This document shows, piece after piece, positions 7,982 to 17,198 of a stretch of DNA of 64,000 bases. The notes below the pieces were generated by a model that had not been told where the DNA came from, ran no database searches, and was given only the letters and a program-made list of their open reading frames with translations. Source of the DNA: Sulfurospirillum multivorans DSM 12446 (GTDB lineage Bacteria; Campylobacterota; Campylobacteria; Campylobacterales; Sulfurospirillaceae); NCBI RefSeq assembly GCF_000568815.1, contig NZ_CP007201.1, positions 2,551,654-2,615,653 on the forward strand, read 5' to 3'. The position numbers and the translations under genes are program-made. The stretch's first letter is position 1; the number at the start of each line of letters is the position of its first letter.

Positions 7982-10326
7982 ATCTGCTCCTCACGTCCGC
8001 ACAACTGCACGTAAGGACAAAGCCTGCAATGCTTGATCTCATCGCACAACTCGTAGCCATTGATCGGTTTGGAGAGTTCTGAGAGCTTACCATGTAAAAG
8101 CGCTTTCTTCTCTTCAAGGAAGTTTTCGCTCACTAAAACACCCTCTTTTAGATCGTAGTAATAAACGCCTCCAACCCTGCCTAATGAGCTTGCGATGCAC
8201 GCGTAAAAAACCAGTTGAAAATCAACCGTTCCCTCAAGCGAACGCTCCGTCGTCGTAGGTACTTTCCCACTTTTGTAGTCGATGACAAACAGCTCATCCC
8301 CTTTTTGATCGATACGATCGATTTGCCCTTCTAGTATAAAATCGCCGTAGGGCACATTATGCGAAAACTCTTTTTTGAAAACGCGAAAGCCATCATCAAA
8401 GCGACTGATTTCATTTTGCATAAAAGGTCGAAGTTTTTGAAGCCATACATCGACAAAATAGCCCCAGACTTCATGGTGATTGTTCTCTTTTAAAAGCGTT
8501 TCAAGTTTGGCATAAAGGCTCTTTTCTTCCATTAGTGCTTCATCGCAAATCGCATCTTCAAGGACTTTATGAAGCGCCAAGCCAATAACTTGCTCATCGA
8601 TTTTAGTGCTTGGCATCTTCGCCTCTTTGAGCCTTGCGATGTAGCGAAAGTAAAACTGACGTTTACATGTAAGAAGCGTTTTAAGCTTTGTTGCGGAGAG
8701 GGGGAACGCTTTAAGATCGTATGGCGCGTCGATATATGGCTGATCGTAAAGCGTTTTAGAGGCATTTACTTCAAACAAAAGCGGTTGCAGGGCTTTTTCA
8801 TCTGCCATGATGGTTGTATTAAAACCAAGCTCATCCAAAAAGCGTGAAGGCATACTTGTCTCATTTTTCACATAAGCGATGGCGATCTTTTGTGCACGAG
8901 AAAAAAGCTGATGGTAGTAGTAACGCTGTAAATTCTCACGATCTCTCTTGGTGGGAAGCCCCGCATGTGCACGAACGGCTGAGGAGAGAAAGAGGTCTTT
9001 TTGACTGCGTTTAGGGACAAACTCATCGTTAAAATCTAAGACGATGACGCCTTTGTAGCTCACACCTCTGGTTTCCAGCACACCTAGCACAGTCACCTTA
9101 CCACCACGAACATCATCTTGGTTCAGTACGGTAAGACGGTTTAAAAGAAGTTTAGTGACTTGTTCAAAACGAAGAGAGGGAGCGTGTTTCAAAAAGTGGG
9201 TAAACGCAAAAAAGGCTTCTTGAAAAAGAGGGTTTTGCTGCTCTTTCGCATCGAAAGCGAGGAGCTTTTCAAAGAAACTCATCGCCGTTTCACTGGAGAC
9301 TTTTTGATGCCAAATCTCCTTACATGTAACCATGATTCCAGGTTCTATTTTTAAGCGAGCAACACGGAGATGATCTTCGATCTCATCATTACGCATCGCT
9401 TTTTCAATGGCGCTCAGTTTTTGATAAAACTGGCTCTGCTTCAGGCTTATGCCCATTGCAAAGTTGAGATTGTGCCAAGTATCAAACGGTCGTAACACTT
9501 CGGCGAAACGCTCATCGGGTAAAATCACTACGATCTCTTCGGGACTTAACCCCTCTTCCACAAACTGAGCAATAGTACTTTGCACATAACCCATTTGCGC
9601 GAGACGTGAGGAAAAGCCATACACTTGAATATCTTGCTTTAACACACTCTGAGGCTTTACATGTAAAATCTCTTTCGTGGAAAGATTGATCTCATAGGTG
9701 TTATTTTGCTCCAAGGCAATACCAAGCTCTGCAAACAGTAACGCCATTTTTTGATTGTAAGCACTAATCGTAACGTTTACATGTAAAGGAATCAGCGCTG
9801 CTATTTGGCTGAGAAGCTCCACTTCAAAACGGCTCAAAAAGCCCTCTAAATGAATGCGAACAGCACCTAGTGAGCGAATATACGCAACATTGAGTTCATA
9901 ACATTCTGGAAGCGTGATGCGATCATAGAGTGCCTGCTTGGAGAGAAGTGCTTTGTAGTGCTTAAGAAGCGTTTGAAGCACTTCCAAGTGCTCTGCGTAG
10001 TGCTCATACGTATCAGCACTCAACAACGCATCCAGTGCCACTTTTTCATGGCTAAGCTCTTCAAAAAATCGAAACAGATAGGTGGAGTTTTTCAAAAACG
10101 TAAAAAATTCACGCTCAATATAGAGAAGTTCAAACTTGGTAAAACGTGAAGCCTCTTGCATCAGAAGCACGCGCATATCTTCATCGACTAAAGCGTGATG
10201 TGGCACAAGAACGGCTTTTTGCTCTAACTCAGCAATCGTGATGGCTTTGGGAAGAAGGGTATTTGCGTCTAAAAAAGTATCGTAAAAAGAGCGTACGGCA
10301 CGACTCGTTGCAAAAACTTCTAACAT
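7978..10326 (-). CDS. addB: AddB: exonuclease subunit with iron-sulfur cysteines
   Basis: A 782-residue partner of AddA. The nuclease motif LFVIDYKSGKVP is near residue 690. Four cysteines expected to hold a 4Fe-4S cluster are present: one in LLTCKRQF near 553 and three in CRLCPYVQLC at 767-776. The N-terminal half looks like a degenerate helicase that usually recognises Chi in other AddAB enzymes. It is the first gene of the addB-addA operon, 132 bases from fixH. Four TTACATGTAA copies (8663, 9320, 9657, 9777) fall in this gene, the highest local density in the window. Confidence 0.92.
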   Translation of the reverse strand: MLEVFATSRAVRSFYDTFLDANTLLPKAITIAELEQKAVLVPHHALVDEDMRVLLMQEASRFTKFELLYIEREFFTFLKNSTYLFRFFEELSHEKVALDALLSADTYEHYAEHLEVLQTLLKHYKALLSKQALYDRITLPECYELNVAYIRSLGAVRIHLEGFLSRFEVELLSQIAALIPLHVNVTISAYNQKMALLFAELGIALEQNNTYEINLSTKEILHVKPQSVLKQDIQVYGFSSRLAQMGYVQSTIAQFVEEGLSPEEIVVILPDERFAEVLRPFDTWHNLNFAMGISLKQSQFYQKLSAIEKAMRNDEIEDHLRVARLKIEPGIMVTCKEIWHQKVSSETAMSFFEKLLAFDAKEQQNPLFQEAFFAFTHFLKHAPSLRFEQVTKLLLNRLTVLNQDDVRGGKVTVLGVLETRGVSYKGVIVLDFNDEFVPKRSQKDLFLSSAVRAHAGLPTKRDRENLQRYYYHQLFSRAQKIAIAYVKNETSMPSRFLDELGFNTTIMADEKALQPLLFEVNASKTLYDQPYIDAPYDLKAFPLSATKLKTLLTCKRQFYFRYIARLKEAKMPSTKIDEQVIGLALHKVLEDAICDEALMEEKSLYAKLETLLKENNHHEVWGYFVDVWLQKLRPFMQNEISRFDDGFRVFKKEFSHNVPYGDFILEGQIDRIDQKGDELFVIDYKSGKVPTTTERSLEGTVDFQLVFYACIASSLGRVGGVYYYDLKEGVLVSENFLEEKKALLHGKLSELSKPINGYELCDEIKHCRLCPYVQLCGREEQI

Positions 10327-10402
10327 GTTCCCTCACTTCATCTGATAATTCACATTATAACAAAGCAAAGATTTAAGATGGATTTTTATGTCAGAATGAA
10401 AT

Positions 10403-10434
10403 TGCGGTAAGATCACACAACTTATCTTACCGCA
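10403..10434 (-). terminator. Hairpin after fixH
   Basis: TGCGGTAAGAT and ATCTTACCGCA pair perfectly over 11 bases around a 10-base loop. It lies 25 bases beyond the fixH stop, between the cbb3 block and addB. The following minus-strand sequence is T-rich but broken, so it is a likely but not ideal intrinsic terminator. Confidence 0.55.
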
Positions 10435-10458
10435 GATTATTAAGGTAGAAAGGGGGAG

Positions 10459-10953
10459 CTACTGTGCTGCGTAGGCTTCGTTTTTATGATAGCCTTTAAA
10501 TTCGCCTACGTCAATTTTACTCAGAATTTGCCAGCGACCTGGCTTGGTGATCTCAAAAGGTCCAAAAGTGTAATTGCCGTTTTCTACATGAGAGGGTTTC
10601 ATCTCTTTGTTCTCTTTATTGCTATCGGGACGAGAGAGCATCATCATGACATTGGCGTCATTGACAGGTTGACCGCTTTTATCACTCAATCGTATTGTAA
10701 TGCTGTTTTGACCTATGACAAATTTTTCTGTTGAATAGGCAAGATCAAATTTTGCATTGAATTTTTCTTGAAGCTCTAAAATCGTGTTAATGGAATGATC
10801 TACTTGTTGGTATTTTTCCATATAAAAGGTATCCATCTCAACAGGATTATCCATTGCAATTTTAATCGTAAAACCACACGAAATCACACAGCCAATAATC
10901 ATTCCTATCACCACATGAGGGTAATACGTGTGTTCACTTTTAGCTTTATCCAC
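10459..10953 (-). CDS. FixH-like cbb3 oxidase accessory protein
   Basis: 164 residues. One membrane anchor covers about 14-34 and the rest is periplasmic. The C-terminal half carries the FixH-type pattern: LSDKSGQPVNDANVMMMLSRP then ENGNYTFGPFEITKPGRWQILSKI. FixH/CcoH proteins help assemble cbb3 oxidase, and this copy is the last gene of the ccoNOQP cluster. Its start overlaps the upstream TPM-domain gene by eight bases. Assignment rests on the C-terminal domain and the position. Confidence 0.75.
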   Translation of the reverse strand: MDKAKSEHTYYPHVVIGMIIGCVISCGFTIKIAMDNPVEMDTFYMEKYQQVDHSINTILELQEKFNAKFDLAYSTEKFVIGQNSITIRLSDKSGQPVNDANVMMMLSRPDSNKENKEMKPSHVENGNYTFGPFEITKPGRWQILSKIDVGEFKGYHKNEAYAAQ

Positions 10954-11554
10954 GGCTTTTTATCCTTTTATAAATGATGAGTACAACCACAATGATCATA
11001 AACCCATAAATCAGAAGTCTGACAAGATTGATCGTTGTTTTATTTGCATTGCCAATTGCACTCTCTAACTCAATTTTGCGATACTGTGCGATCTCTTCAA
11101 CAAGTTCTGCATAACCATTGAGCAATGCAGGACCAACACTGACATCATTTTTTTTAGACGTTAGTAAGGGAATGATCGTACCGCTCCATGGAAAAGGTGA
11201 AAGCAGTGCTTCTCTATCAAACTCTTTTTCTAATCCTTCAGAAGCATAAATATCAACTTTTTTTTCAGCTTGGAAAAGAGTCAAAAGCACATAAGGCGTG
11301 GTTAGATTTTTGACAAAGTTTTGCTCATACGCAAGAATGTTTTCACCTTCACCGCTTTTTTTAGCAATCAAGATGACTTTAACACCACTTTTTGCAAAGA
11401 GTTCGCTACCCATTTCTTCAATCTTTTGGGCTGTTCTCTCTTCTAAGATATCATCATAGACGACGAAATCCTTGGCAAAAATCAACGCTGGGAAAAAAGC
11501 AATGAAGCAAAGAAGCCAAAGCTTCTTTGCCTTTACATGTAACAAGGTCTTCAT
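10946..11554 (-). CDS. TPM-domain membrane protein in the cbb3 cluster
   Basis: About 202 residues. A signal-like segment (LWLLCFIAFFPALIFA) is followed by a TPM-type periplasmic domain and a C-terminal membrane helix (LLIYGFMIIVVVLIIYK) with a basic end. TPM domains occur in photosystem repair and membrane-protein quality control elsewhere; the role here is unknown. The open frame reaches 11593, but the ATG at 11554 is preferred: it overlaps the stop of the 33-residue gene as TAATG, and the signal peptide starts there. A gene in this position also exists in Campylobacter, from memory. Confidence 0.75.
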   Translation of the reverse strand: MKTLLHVKAKKLWLLCFIAFFPALIFAKDFVVYDDILEERTAQKIEEMGSELFAKSGVKVILIAKKSGEGENILAYEQNFVKNLTTPYVLLTLFQAEKKVDIYASEGLEKEFDREALLSPFPWSGTIIPLLTSKKNDVSVGPALLNGYAELVEEIAQYRKIELESAIGNANKTTINLVRLLIYGFMIIVVVLIIYKRIKSRG

Positions 11555-11655
11555 TAACCGATAAACAAATGGTTTGGGGTTAATACTGCCCACGCTGAGA
11601 TTACAGCCATGAGAACCAATCCAAATGTAATGATTTTATCCATATTTTCAGCCAT
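11554..11655 (-). CDS. 33-residue membrane peptide in the cbb3 operon
   Basis: A short open frame reading MAENMDKIITFGLVLMAVIS then AWAVLTPNHLFIG. It has one membrane helix, an AAGGGG ribosome site properly spaced before the ATG, nine bases from the DUF4006 stop upstream and a one-base TAATG overlap with the TPM gene downstream. This tight packing argues that it is a real gene. Small subunits of cbb3 oxidases (CcoQ, CcoM types) have this size and shape, so it could be an oxidase accessory subunit; that is inference. Confidence 0.7.
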   Translation of the reverse strand: MAENMDKIITFGLVLMAVISAWAVLTPNHLFIG

Positions 11656-11665
11656 GTTATACCCC

Positions 11666-11884
11666 TTATTTTGCTATAACTTTTTGATTCGCATTAGCAA
11701 CATCGTTCATCTTAAGTGCTTGCAGATCAGTAATCTTATAAGGTTTGTCAGCAACAGCTTGTTGTGCTTTTAACCCAAAGAATGTTAACGCCCCAAGAAT
11801 GGAAAGCAACAATACGGTTGCGATCAACATTCCTGTAACACCATGAATTCCAAATACGCTTCTATTAGTATTTTCCATTGACAA
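11666..11884 (-). CDS. DUF4006 family small membrane protein
   Basis: 72 residues with one membrane helix at about 17-37 (GMLIATVLLLSILGALTFFG) and a short soluble tail. I recognise it as the DUF4006 type found beside cco genes in Campylobacterota (cj1486c position, from memory). It starts four bases after ccoP. Function is unknown, but the fixed position points to cbb3 assembly or stability. An in-frame ATG two codons later (MENTNRS) could be the true start. Confidence 0.75.
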   Translation of the reverse strand: MSMENTNRSVFGIHGVTGMLIATVLLLSILGALTFFGLKAQQAVADKPYKITDLQALKMNDVANANQKVIAK

Positions 11885-11888
11885 GTCC

Positions 11889-12737
11889 TTATTTCACTAA
11901 AGAGCTGACATACGTGCCAACCGCTGCTTTTTGAACATTGGTTAAGCGTCCATCGTTAAACTGTGGCATACTACCAATAGCGCCTTTTTTGCCAGTGCCT
12001 AGGACATTGACAACAAATTTAGCATTGCCATACACACTAAGATCGGGAGCACTTCCAGCCATACCTTTACCATCGTCACCATGACATGCTGCACATGTAG
12101 CCCACAATGCTTTGCCACTCTCAACTAATGCAGGGTTTTTGGTTTTCTTAACAGATGAAACTTCTTGCATAACATAGGCTGCAACAGCTTTTGCGCTTTC
12201 AGCATCCAAAAGCCCTGCTGGCATTTCGCCAAGAGGATAATTTGAACCTTTTGCACCATTAAGGATTGAAGCAACCATCGCCTCTTCATTTCCCCATTTG
12301 CCAAGATTTGCAGCTTTACCATTCATTCCATCACCTGTCACACCATGACAAGGAGCACATTGTACCAAGAAAACACCCTCGCCCATATTCATAAGGGTTG
12401 CTTGATCTGGATTCGCAAATTTTGTTTCAAATTTCGTTGCATGGCTTTGCACTTCTTCATTGTACTCACCAATTTGTGAATAAGCATTAAGAGGATACCC
12501 AGCAAGGAAATACCATGCTGACCATACCATAACACCTATAAAGGAGAGTGCCCAACCAATAGGGAGTGGATTTTTATATTCGCCGATGCCATCCCAATTC
12601 TCTTTTGCTAATTCTCCAGTACTTTTGTCGGTTTTCATCTGTTTTACATATTTACCAACAACAAAACCAGTGAGAATTATAATTGCTGCTGCACCAAGCA
12701 ATGATAACGCATTTACATTGTCATTCAGCCAATTCAT
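11889..12737 (-). CDS. ccoP: cbb3-type cytochrome c oxidase subunit III (diheme)
   Basis: 282 residues. CcoP passes electrons from soluble cytochrome c to CcoO and the catalytic subunit. Two haem c sites are visible: CAPCH at 127-131 and CAACH at 215-219, each in a cytochrome c fold with a later methionine ligand. Two membrane segments lie at about 13-33 and 62-82, which is the two-helix form of the family. It sits 13 bases after ccoQ in ccoNOQP order. Confidence 0.97.
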   Translation of the reverse strand: MNWLNDNVNALSLLGAAAIIILTGFVVGKYVKQMKTDKSTGELAKENWDGIGEYKNPLPIGWALSFIGVMVWSAWYFLAGYPLNAYSQIGEYNEEVQSHATKFETKFANPDQATLMNMGEGVFLVQCAPCHGVTGDGMNGKAANLGKWGNEEAMVASILNGAKGSNYPLGEMPAGLLDAESAKAVAAYVMQEVSSVKKTKNPALVESGKALWATCAACHGDDGKGMAGSAPDLSVYGNAKFVVNVLGTGKKGAIGSMPQFNDGRLTNVQKAAVGTYVSSLVK

Positions 12738-12750
12738 TTATTGCTCCTCT

Positions 12751-12960
12751 TTATTCTTTCTCTTTGTTTGATGGAGTACGGTCTTCAAGTGGAGCATCAT
12801 CAATACGATCATGCAATGCAAGATCGCCATACTTCTCGTAGTTTCGCGTACCCTTTTTTTCAGCCCTGTAAAGATGGTACAGATAACTGTACATAACAAT
12901 GACCAAAAAAACTGTTGCTACTACATACGCATATGCTTGAATCTCTCTAATGGTTTCCAT
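12751..12960 (-). CDS. ccoQ: cbb3-type oxidase subunit IV (CcoQ-like)
   Basis: 69 residues with one membrane helix (AYAYVVATVFLVIVMYSYLY) then a charged tail, as in CcoQ. CcoQ stabilises the oxidase and is not catalytic. The frame opens at a GTG at 12975, but the ATG at 12960 is chosen because a GGTGAG sequence lies just before it and homologues begin at METIREI. Position between ccoO and ccoP supports the call. Confidence 0.85.
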   Translation of the reverse strand: METIREIQAYAYVVATVFLVIVMYSYLYHLYRAEKKGTRNYEKYGDLALHDRIDDAPLEDRTPSNKEKE

Positions 12961-12976
12961 ACTCACCGTTAACACC

Positions 12977-13642
12977 TTATTTTAAGCTATTGAGATAGGC
13001 AATAAGTGCCACAATCTCTTTGATCTCACCACGTTTAAATGCCTCTTTTACCTCTTGGCTTTTCATATCCGCAACAATGAGTGCTGCTTCTTCCATGACA
13101 GCTTTTTTAGCTTCTTCATGCGTACCAAGTTTAGGCATATCCGGTTGATCATAAGGTGCATTGAAAACTTTTTTAACCGTTAATGCTTCTGCATAGGCTG
13201 TATCAACATCTGCAGCGTTTTTAAACATATGTTTATACGCTGGCATGATGGAACCTGGCACTACACTGATTGGATCGAGCATATGATATTCATGCCAATC
13301 ACTGGTACGGTAGTTTCCAACCCTCATCAAATCTGGTCCCGTTCTTTTAGAACCCCAAAGAAATGGTCTATCATACGCATATTCGCCACTTAAAGAGTAC
13401 ATACCATAACGGTCTGTCTCAGATTTGAAAGGACGAATCAGCTGTGAATGACACGCATTACAGCTATCTTTAATATAAACTTGACGACCCGCAAGCTCCA
13501 ATACAGTATACGGTTTTGTTCCTGTTACAGGACGCGCACTCTCCATAAAGTCTGGAAGAATGGTGACAACACCTGCATACGCAATCACTAAAAATACACC
13601 TACCGCAAAAAAGAATGGGTTTCTCTCTAACCAATGAAACAT
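12977..13642 (-). CDS. ccoO: cbb3-type oxidase subunit II (monoheme)
   Basis: 221 residues. One N-terminal membrane anchor (about 11-30), then the haem c site CNACH at 61-65 and conserved blocks GSKRTGPDLMRVGNYRTSDW and SIMPAYKHMF, where the methionine is the sixth haem ligand. CcoO carries electrons between CcoP and the haem-copper centre. It follows ccoN by 15 bases. Confidence 0.97.
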   Translation of the reverse strand: MFHWLERNPFFFAVGVFLVIAYAGVVTILPDFMESARPVTGTKPYTVLELAGRQVYIKDSCNACHSQLIRPFKSETDRYGMYSLSGEYAYDRPFLWGSKRTGPDLMRVGNYRTSDWHEYHMLDPISVVPGSIMPAYKHMFKNAADVDTAYAEALTVKKVFNAPYDQPDMPKLGTHEEAKKAVMEEAALIVADMKSQEVKEAFKRGEIKEIVALIAYLNSLK

Positions 13643-13657
13643 AATCCTGCCCTCCTT

Positions 13658-15124
13658 TTACGCTGCCATAGGTGAAGCATTTTGAGGTTCAGCCTCAATA
13701 GCTTTACTTGCAGTCATTGTTTTATAGATATTGTACGTGAACATAAAGAAACCGATAAGGTACAATAAGCCGCCCGTTGCACGAATTGCATAGTAAGGCA
13801 TAAGTACGGTTACGGTATCGATAAATGAATAAGCAAGGTTACCAAATTGGTCGGTTGCTCTCCACATCATACCTTGCGTAATACCTGCAATCCACATACT
13901 TGAGAAGTAGAGTACTATACCAGTTGTTTGAATCCAAAATTGTGCCTCGATCAATTTTTTACTGTAAATTTCACGTTGAAACATACGAGGTGCCATATGG
14001 TAAAGTGCAGCCATAATCATAAAACCAACCCAACCTAATGTACCATCATGAACGTGTCCAGGGATCCAGTCTGTAAAGTGCGCAAGGGCATTCACAGATT
14101 TGATTGCCAAGATTGGACCTTCGAGTGTACTAAACATATAGAATGTTGAAGCAAAAATCATTAATTTAACCAATGGATTCTCTTTAAGTTGACCCCATTG
14201 TCCTTTCATTGTAAGGAGAATGTTAATCGCACTACCCCAAGAAGGAAGAATCAGAATAATTGAGAAGATTGAACCCATGGTTTGAACCCAGTCAGGCACC
14301 GTTGAGTAGATAAGGTGGTGTCCACCTGCCCAAAGGTAAACAAACATCAAACCCCAGAAAGAAAGGAGTGATAATTTATAAGAGTAAACCGGTTGACCAG
14401 ACTCTTTTGGTAAAAAGTAGTAGATCATCGCAATAATAGGCACGGTGAAAACAAATGCTACCGCATTATGACCATACCACCATTGAACCATTGCATCATT
14501 GGTACCCGCATACATTGAAACAGAGTGATACCATTTTCCTGTACCGGCAACAAAGTAGGTTGGAACTTCCATGTTATTGAAAAGAAACAACATTGCAACA
14601 CCTAAGAAGGTTGCAATAAAGTACCACATAGAGATGTAAAGTGTTTTTTCACGTCTGATTCCCACCAAACCGAAAATACTAACACCCCACAATACCCATA
14701 CGACAACAACAAGAATATCTAATGGCCACTCTAATTCTGCATACTCTTTAGAGGTACCAATACCCATAAAAAGAGAAACAACCGCAATGGTCATTAAGAT
14801 CATATAAAGCCAAAAATGAATCTTTGCAATGATCATAAGAAAAGGTGATTCTGCCATCGAAACCTTGAGTACTCTTTGCCCAATATAGTACCATGTTGCA
14901 AAGATTCCGCTTAGTAAGAATCCAAAAATTACTCCTGAAGTATGAAGCGGTCTCAAACGACTGAAAGTACCGTATTCATCTGCTAAGTAATTCAACTCAG
15001 GGAAAGCCATCTGATAGGCGATAACCACACCTATTAACATACCAACGATTCCAAAAAGGATCGCTGCGTAGGTAAAACATTTGGCTACTGAATAGTCATA
15101 GTTCAATGCATCTCTAGCCTGCAT
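13658..15124 (-). CDS. ccoN: cbb3-type oxidase catalytic subunit I
   Basis: 488 residues with about 12 membrane helices; it reduces oxygen at a haem b3-CuB centre and pumps protons. Histidine ligands are recognisable: H61 in LRPLHTSG, the WWYGHNAVAF block (CuB), GGHHLIYSTVPDW (CuB) and HVHDGTLGW (haems). The gene leads the ccoNOQP operon, has an AGGAGG ribosome site and lies 53 bases from a TATAAT element. A high-affinity oxidase of this kind suits a microaerophile. Confidence 0.98.
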   Translation of the reverse strand: MQARDALNYDYSVAKCFTYAAILFGIVGMLIGVVIAYQMAFPELNYLADEYGTFSRLRPLHTSGVIFGFLLSGIFATWYYIGQRVLKVSMAESPFLMIIAKIHFWLYMILMTIAVVSLFMGIGTSKEYAELEWPLDILVVVVWVLWGVSIFGLVGIRREKTLYISMWYFIATFLGVAMLFLFNNMEVPTYFVAGTGKWYHSVSMYAGTNDAMVQWWYGHNAVAFVFTVPIIAMIYYFLPKESGQPVYSYKLSLLSFWGLMFVYLWAGGHHLIYSTVPDWVQTMGSIFSIILILPSWGSAINILLTMKGQWGQLKENPLVKLMIFASTFYMFSTLEGPILAIKSVNALAHFTDWIPGHVHDGTLGWVGFMIMAALYHMAPRMFQREIYSKKLIEAQFWIQTTGIVLYFSSMWIAGITQGMMWRATDQFGNLAYSFIDTVTVLMPYYAIRATGGLLYLIGFFMFTYNIYKTMTASKAIEAEPQNASPMAA

Positions 15125-15176
15125 TAATTCCTCCTACTTGTGTTTTTATGTCACAAAAATATCACATAATGTAAGA

Positions 15177-15182
15177 ATTATA
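15177..15182 (-). promoter_or_regulatory. -10 element of the ccoNOQP promoter
   Basis: On the minus strand a perfect TATAAT lies 53 bases before the ccoN ATG. No good -35 is visible, which is common in Campylobacterota where sigma-70 promoters depend mostly on the -10 and upstream AT tracts. Confidence 0.55.
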
Positions 15183-15266
15183 GTGCAGCAAATCTACAAC
15201 GAAGCTTAAGAAGATTAAATTTGTGTTAAATAAAAAAAGTTAAGGAAAAATTAAAAATTGAAGTGA

Positions 15267-15294
15267 GTAAGAACGATGCAATGATCGTTCTTAC
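15267..15294 (-). terminator. Intrinsic terminator of the kinase/regulator operon
   Basis: GTAAGAACGAT and ATCGTTCTTAC form a perfect 11-base stem with a six-base loop, overlapping the response-regulator stop codon. On the minus strand T-rich sequence with two runs of five T follows, so this should end transcription before the ccoN promoter. Confidence 0.75.
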
Positions 15295-15962
15295 GTATTG
15301 ATTTTGTAGCCAAGCCCTGGAATATTCTTGATAAACTCTTTATCGGTTTTCTCGCGCACACGCTTAATAAAGGTGCGGATCGCTGAGTCTGTTACTTTTT
15401 TGTTTGTCCAAACATACTTTTTGATCTCTTCATGCAGCACAAAGACGCCTAAATTTTTAACCAAGATTGAGATAAAAAGTAACTCTTTTTTCGTCAAGAA
15501 AATGGTTTGCCCCTCTTTAACAAGCACTCTTCGGCTCTTATCAAACTGATACCCAAAGCCCAGTTCGACAATATCACTCTGATCAAGCATCTCTTTAGAG
15601 ACCAGCTCTAATGTTTTTAAGAGCTCATCAGGATCAATAGGCTTAATAAGGTATTTATCAATACCTACATCAATGGCTTCCAGAAGCCTCTCTTTTTCAC
15701 TAAACGCACTTAAAATAACAATAGGCGTATGTTTAGAGATATGTTTGATCTCTTTTGACATCATCAAGCCATCCATAACAGGCATCATAATGTCGGTTAT
15801 AACAATATCGGGCTTATATTTTTTAAATTTCTTCAATCCATCATCACCATCTCTTGCGACAATAAACTTCGTAAATTCATCTCCAATGGCACTCTCTAAA
15901 GCGTCTCTTAGATCTTCTTCATCCTCGACAAACAAAACCGTCAATTTTGACAATCCACTCAT
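15291..15962 (-). CDS. OmpR-type response regulator next to ccoNOQP
   Basis: 223 residues. A receiver domain fills residues 1-120, with the acidic pocket EDEED near 13, phosphorylation site D57 in VITDIMMP and conserved K107 in YLIKPID. The C-terminal half is a winged-helix DNA-binding domain ending IKNIPGLGYKIN, typical of OmpR/PhoB. It is encoded 12 bases after a PAS histidine kinase. The pair sits directly upstream of the cbb3 genes, as in C. jejuni from memory (cj1491c-cj1492c). Regulating the oxidase or related respiration genes is a reasonable guess. Confidence 0.93.
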   Translation of the reverse strand: MSGLSKLTVLFVEDEEDLRDALESAIGDEFTKFIVARDGDDGLKKFKKYKPDIVITDIMMPVMDGLMMSKEIKHISKHTPIVILSAFSEKERLLEAIDVGIDKYLIKPIDPDELLKTLELVSKEMLDQSDIVELGFGYQFDKSRRVLVKEGQTIFLTKKELLFISILVKNLGVFVLHEEIKKYVWTNKKVTDSAIRTFIKRVREKTDKEFIKNIPGLGYKINT

Positions 15963-15974
15963 TGCTCTTCCTTT

Positions 15975-17198
15975 TTACTCTTTAACTAAAGGGATCGTGA
16001 TGGTAAAACAGACTCCATCATTGCAATTGGCTGCAACGATAAACCCTTTCATGCTATTGTTAATAATCATTTTGCTCATATAAAGACCCAAGCCTGTTCC
16101 AGCACTGGCATGCTTTGTTGTAAAATACGGCTCAAAAATCTTATCTAAAATAGCTTCTTCAATTCCACCAGCATTATCGCAGACTTTAATTATAGCATCT
16201 CCAAGCGCAGATGTGTCAATTTCAATATAAATTAATCTATTTTTTATGTTGTTGTGGCAAAAGGCATCAATTGTATTATTGATTAAATTAATCAATACTT
16301 GCGAAAACTCATTGAAATAGCCCCTAATATGCGCGTCACTTTTGACATTAAGGCGTATCTCTATCTCATTTTTTTCTAAAGTTCCCCGCATAATGTCCAT
16401 CGCCTCTTGTGCCACAAGACTGAGTGCAAAATCTTCACTTTGACGATCAGGACTAAAAAAATTACGAAAATCTTCGATGGTTTCAGACATTTTAGAGACA
16501 ATTTTTTTAGCATGCGTGTAACTGTCCTCAAACTCCACCCCTTTACCTTCATTTTGAAGGCGGTAGAGTTTATTCATCTTATACAGCGTGATATTAAGCT
16601 CCGAAAGTGGTTGTCTCCACTGATGTGCAATGTTAGCAATCATTTCACCCATGGATGCAAGGCGTGACTGCTGAAATAAAAAGCGATCTTTTTCACGATT
16701 CTTTTCAACCTCTTCTTTAATGCGCTCCTCTAACGTCTGATTGAGTTCCGTTAAGGCTTTGGTTTGCTCTTGAACTCTTTGTTCAAGCGTGGCATTGAGC
16801 TCTTCAAGCTCTTCATCTTTGGTGATCAGTGCTTCGCTTAAGCGAACGCTTTCTGTCACATCATAACGAATCGCAATAAACTCTTCAATATCGCCATTTT
16901 CATCTAAAATAGGAAAAACGGTTGTATTGACATAAAAAGTACTGCCATCTTTTGCTAAGTTTTTCACCGTTGATTTATAGGTTTGTTTTTGAAGGATGGT
17001 TTGCCAGAGTTGTTTAAACGACGAAGCAGGAACATCAGGGTGTCTTACAATGTTATGATTTTTCCCAACTAACTCTTCTTTGCTGTAGCCCGAAATTTTA
17101 CAAAATTCATCATTGACAAAGGTGATGATGCCAAAAATATCGGTTTTTGAGATGATATTACTGCTCTCAATAGCACTTTGGTATTGTTCTAACTTCAT
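15975..17198 (-). CDS. Cytoplasmic PAS-domain sensor histidine kinase
   Basis: 407 residues without membrane segments. A PAS domain covers about 8-118; its [13 protein letters not shown] segment resembles redox-sensing PAS domains of Aer-type energy sensors. A coiled coil (about 121-172) leads to the phospho-acceptor H192 in [13 protein letters not shown], and the ATPase domain has [16 protein letters not shown] and [10 protein letters not shown]. The start overlaps the TauE/SafE-like gene by four bases, and the cognate regulator follows. Internal redox or energy state is the likely signal, by analogy. Confidence 0.92.
   Translation of the reverse strand: MKLEQYQSAIESSNIISKTDIFGIITFVNDEFCKISGYSKEELVGKNHNIVRHPDVPASSFKQLWQTILQKQTYKSTVKNLAKDGSTFYVNTTVFPILDENGDIEEFIAIRYDVTESVRLSEALITKDEELEELNATLEQRVQEQTKALTELNQTLEERIKEEVEKNREKDRFLFQQSRLASMGEMIANIAHQWRQPLSELNITLYKMNKLYRLQNEGKGVEFEDSYTHAKKIVSKMSETIEDFRNFFSPDRQSEDFALSLVAQEAMDIMRGTLEKNEIEIRLNVKSDAHIRGYFNEFSQVLINLINNTIDAFCHNNIKNRLIYIEIDTSALGDAIIKVCDNAGGIEEAILDKIFEPYFTTKHASAGTGLGLYMSKMIINNSMKGFIVAANCNDGVCFTITIPLVKE

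Noticed and set aside
15125-15266. FNR or Crp-like site before ccoN
   Set aside because: TGTCACAAAAATATCACA is present but does not match TTGAT-N4-ATCAA; nothing else fits.
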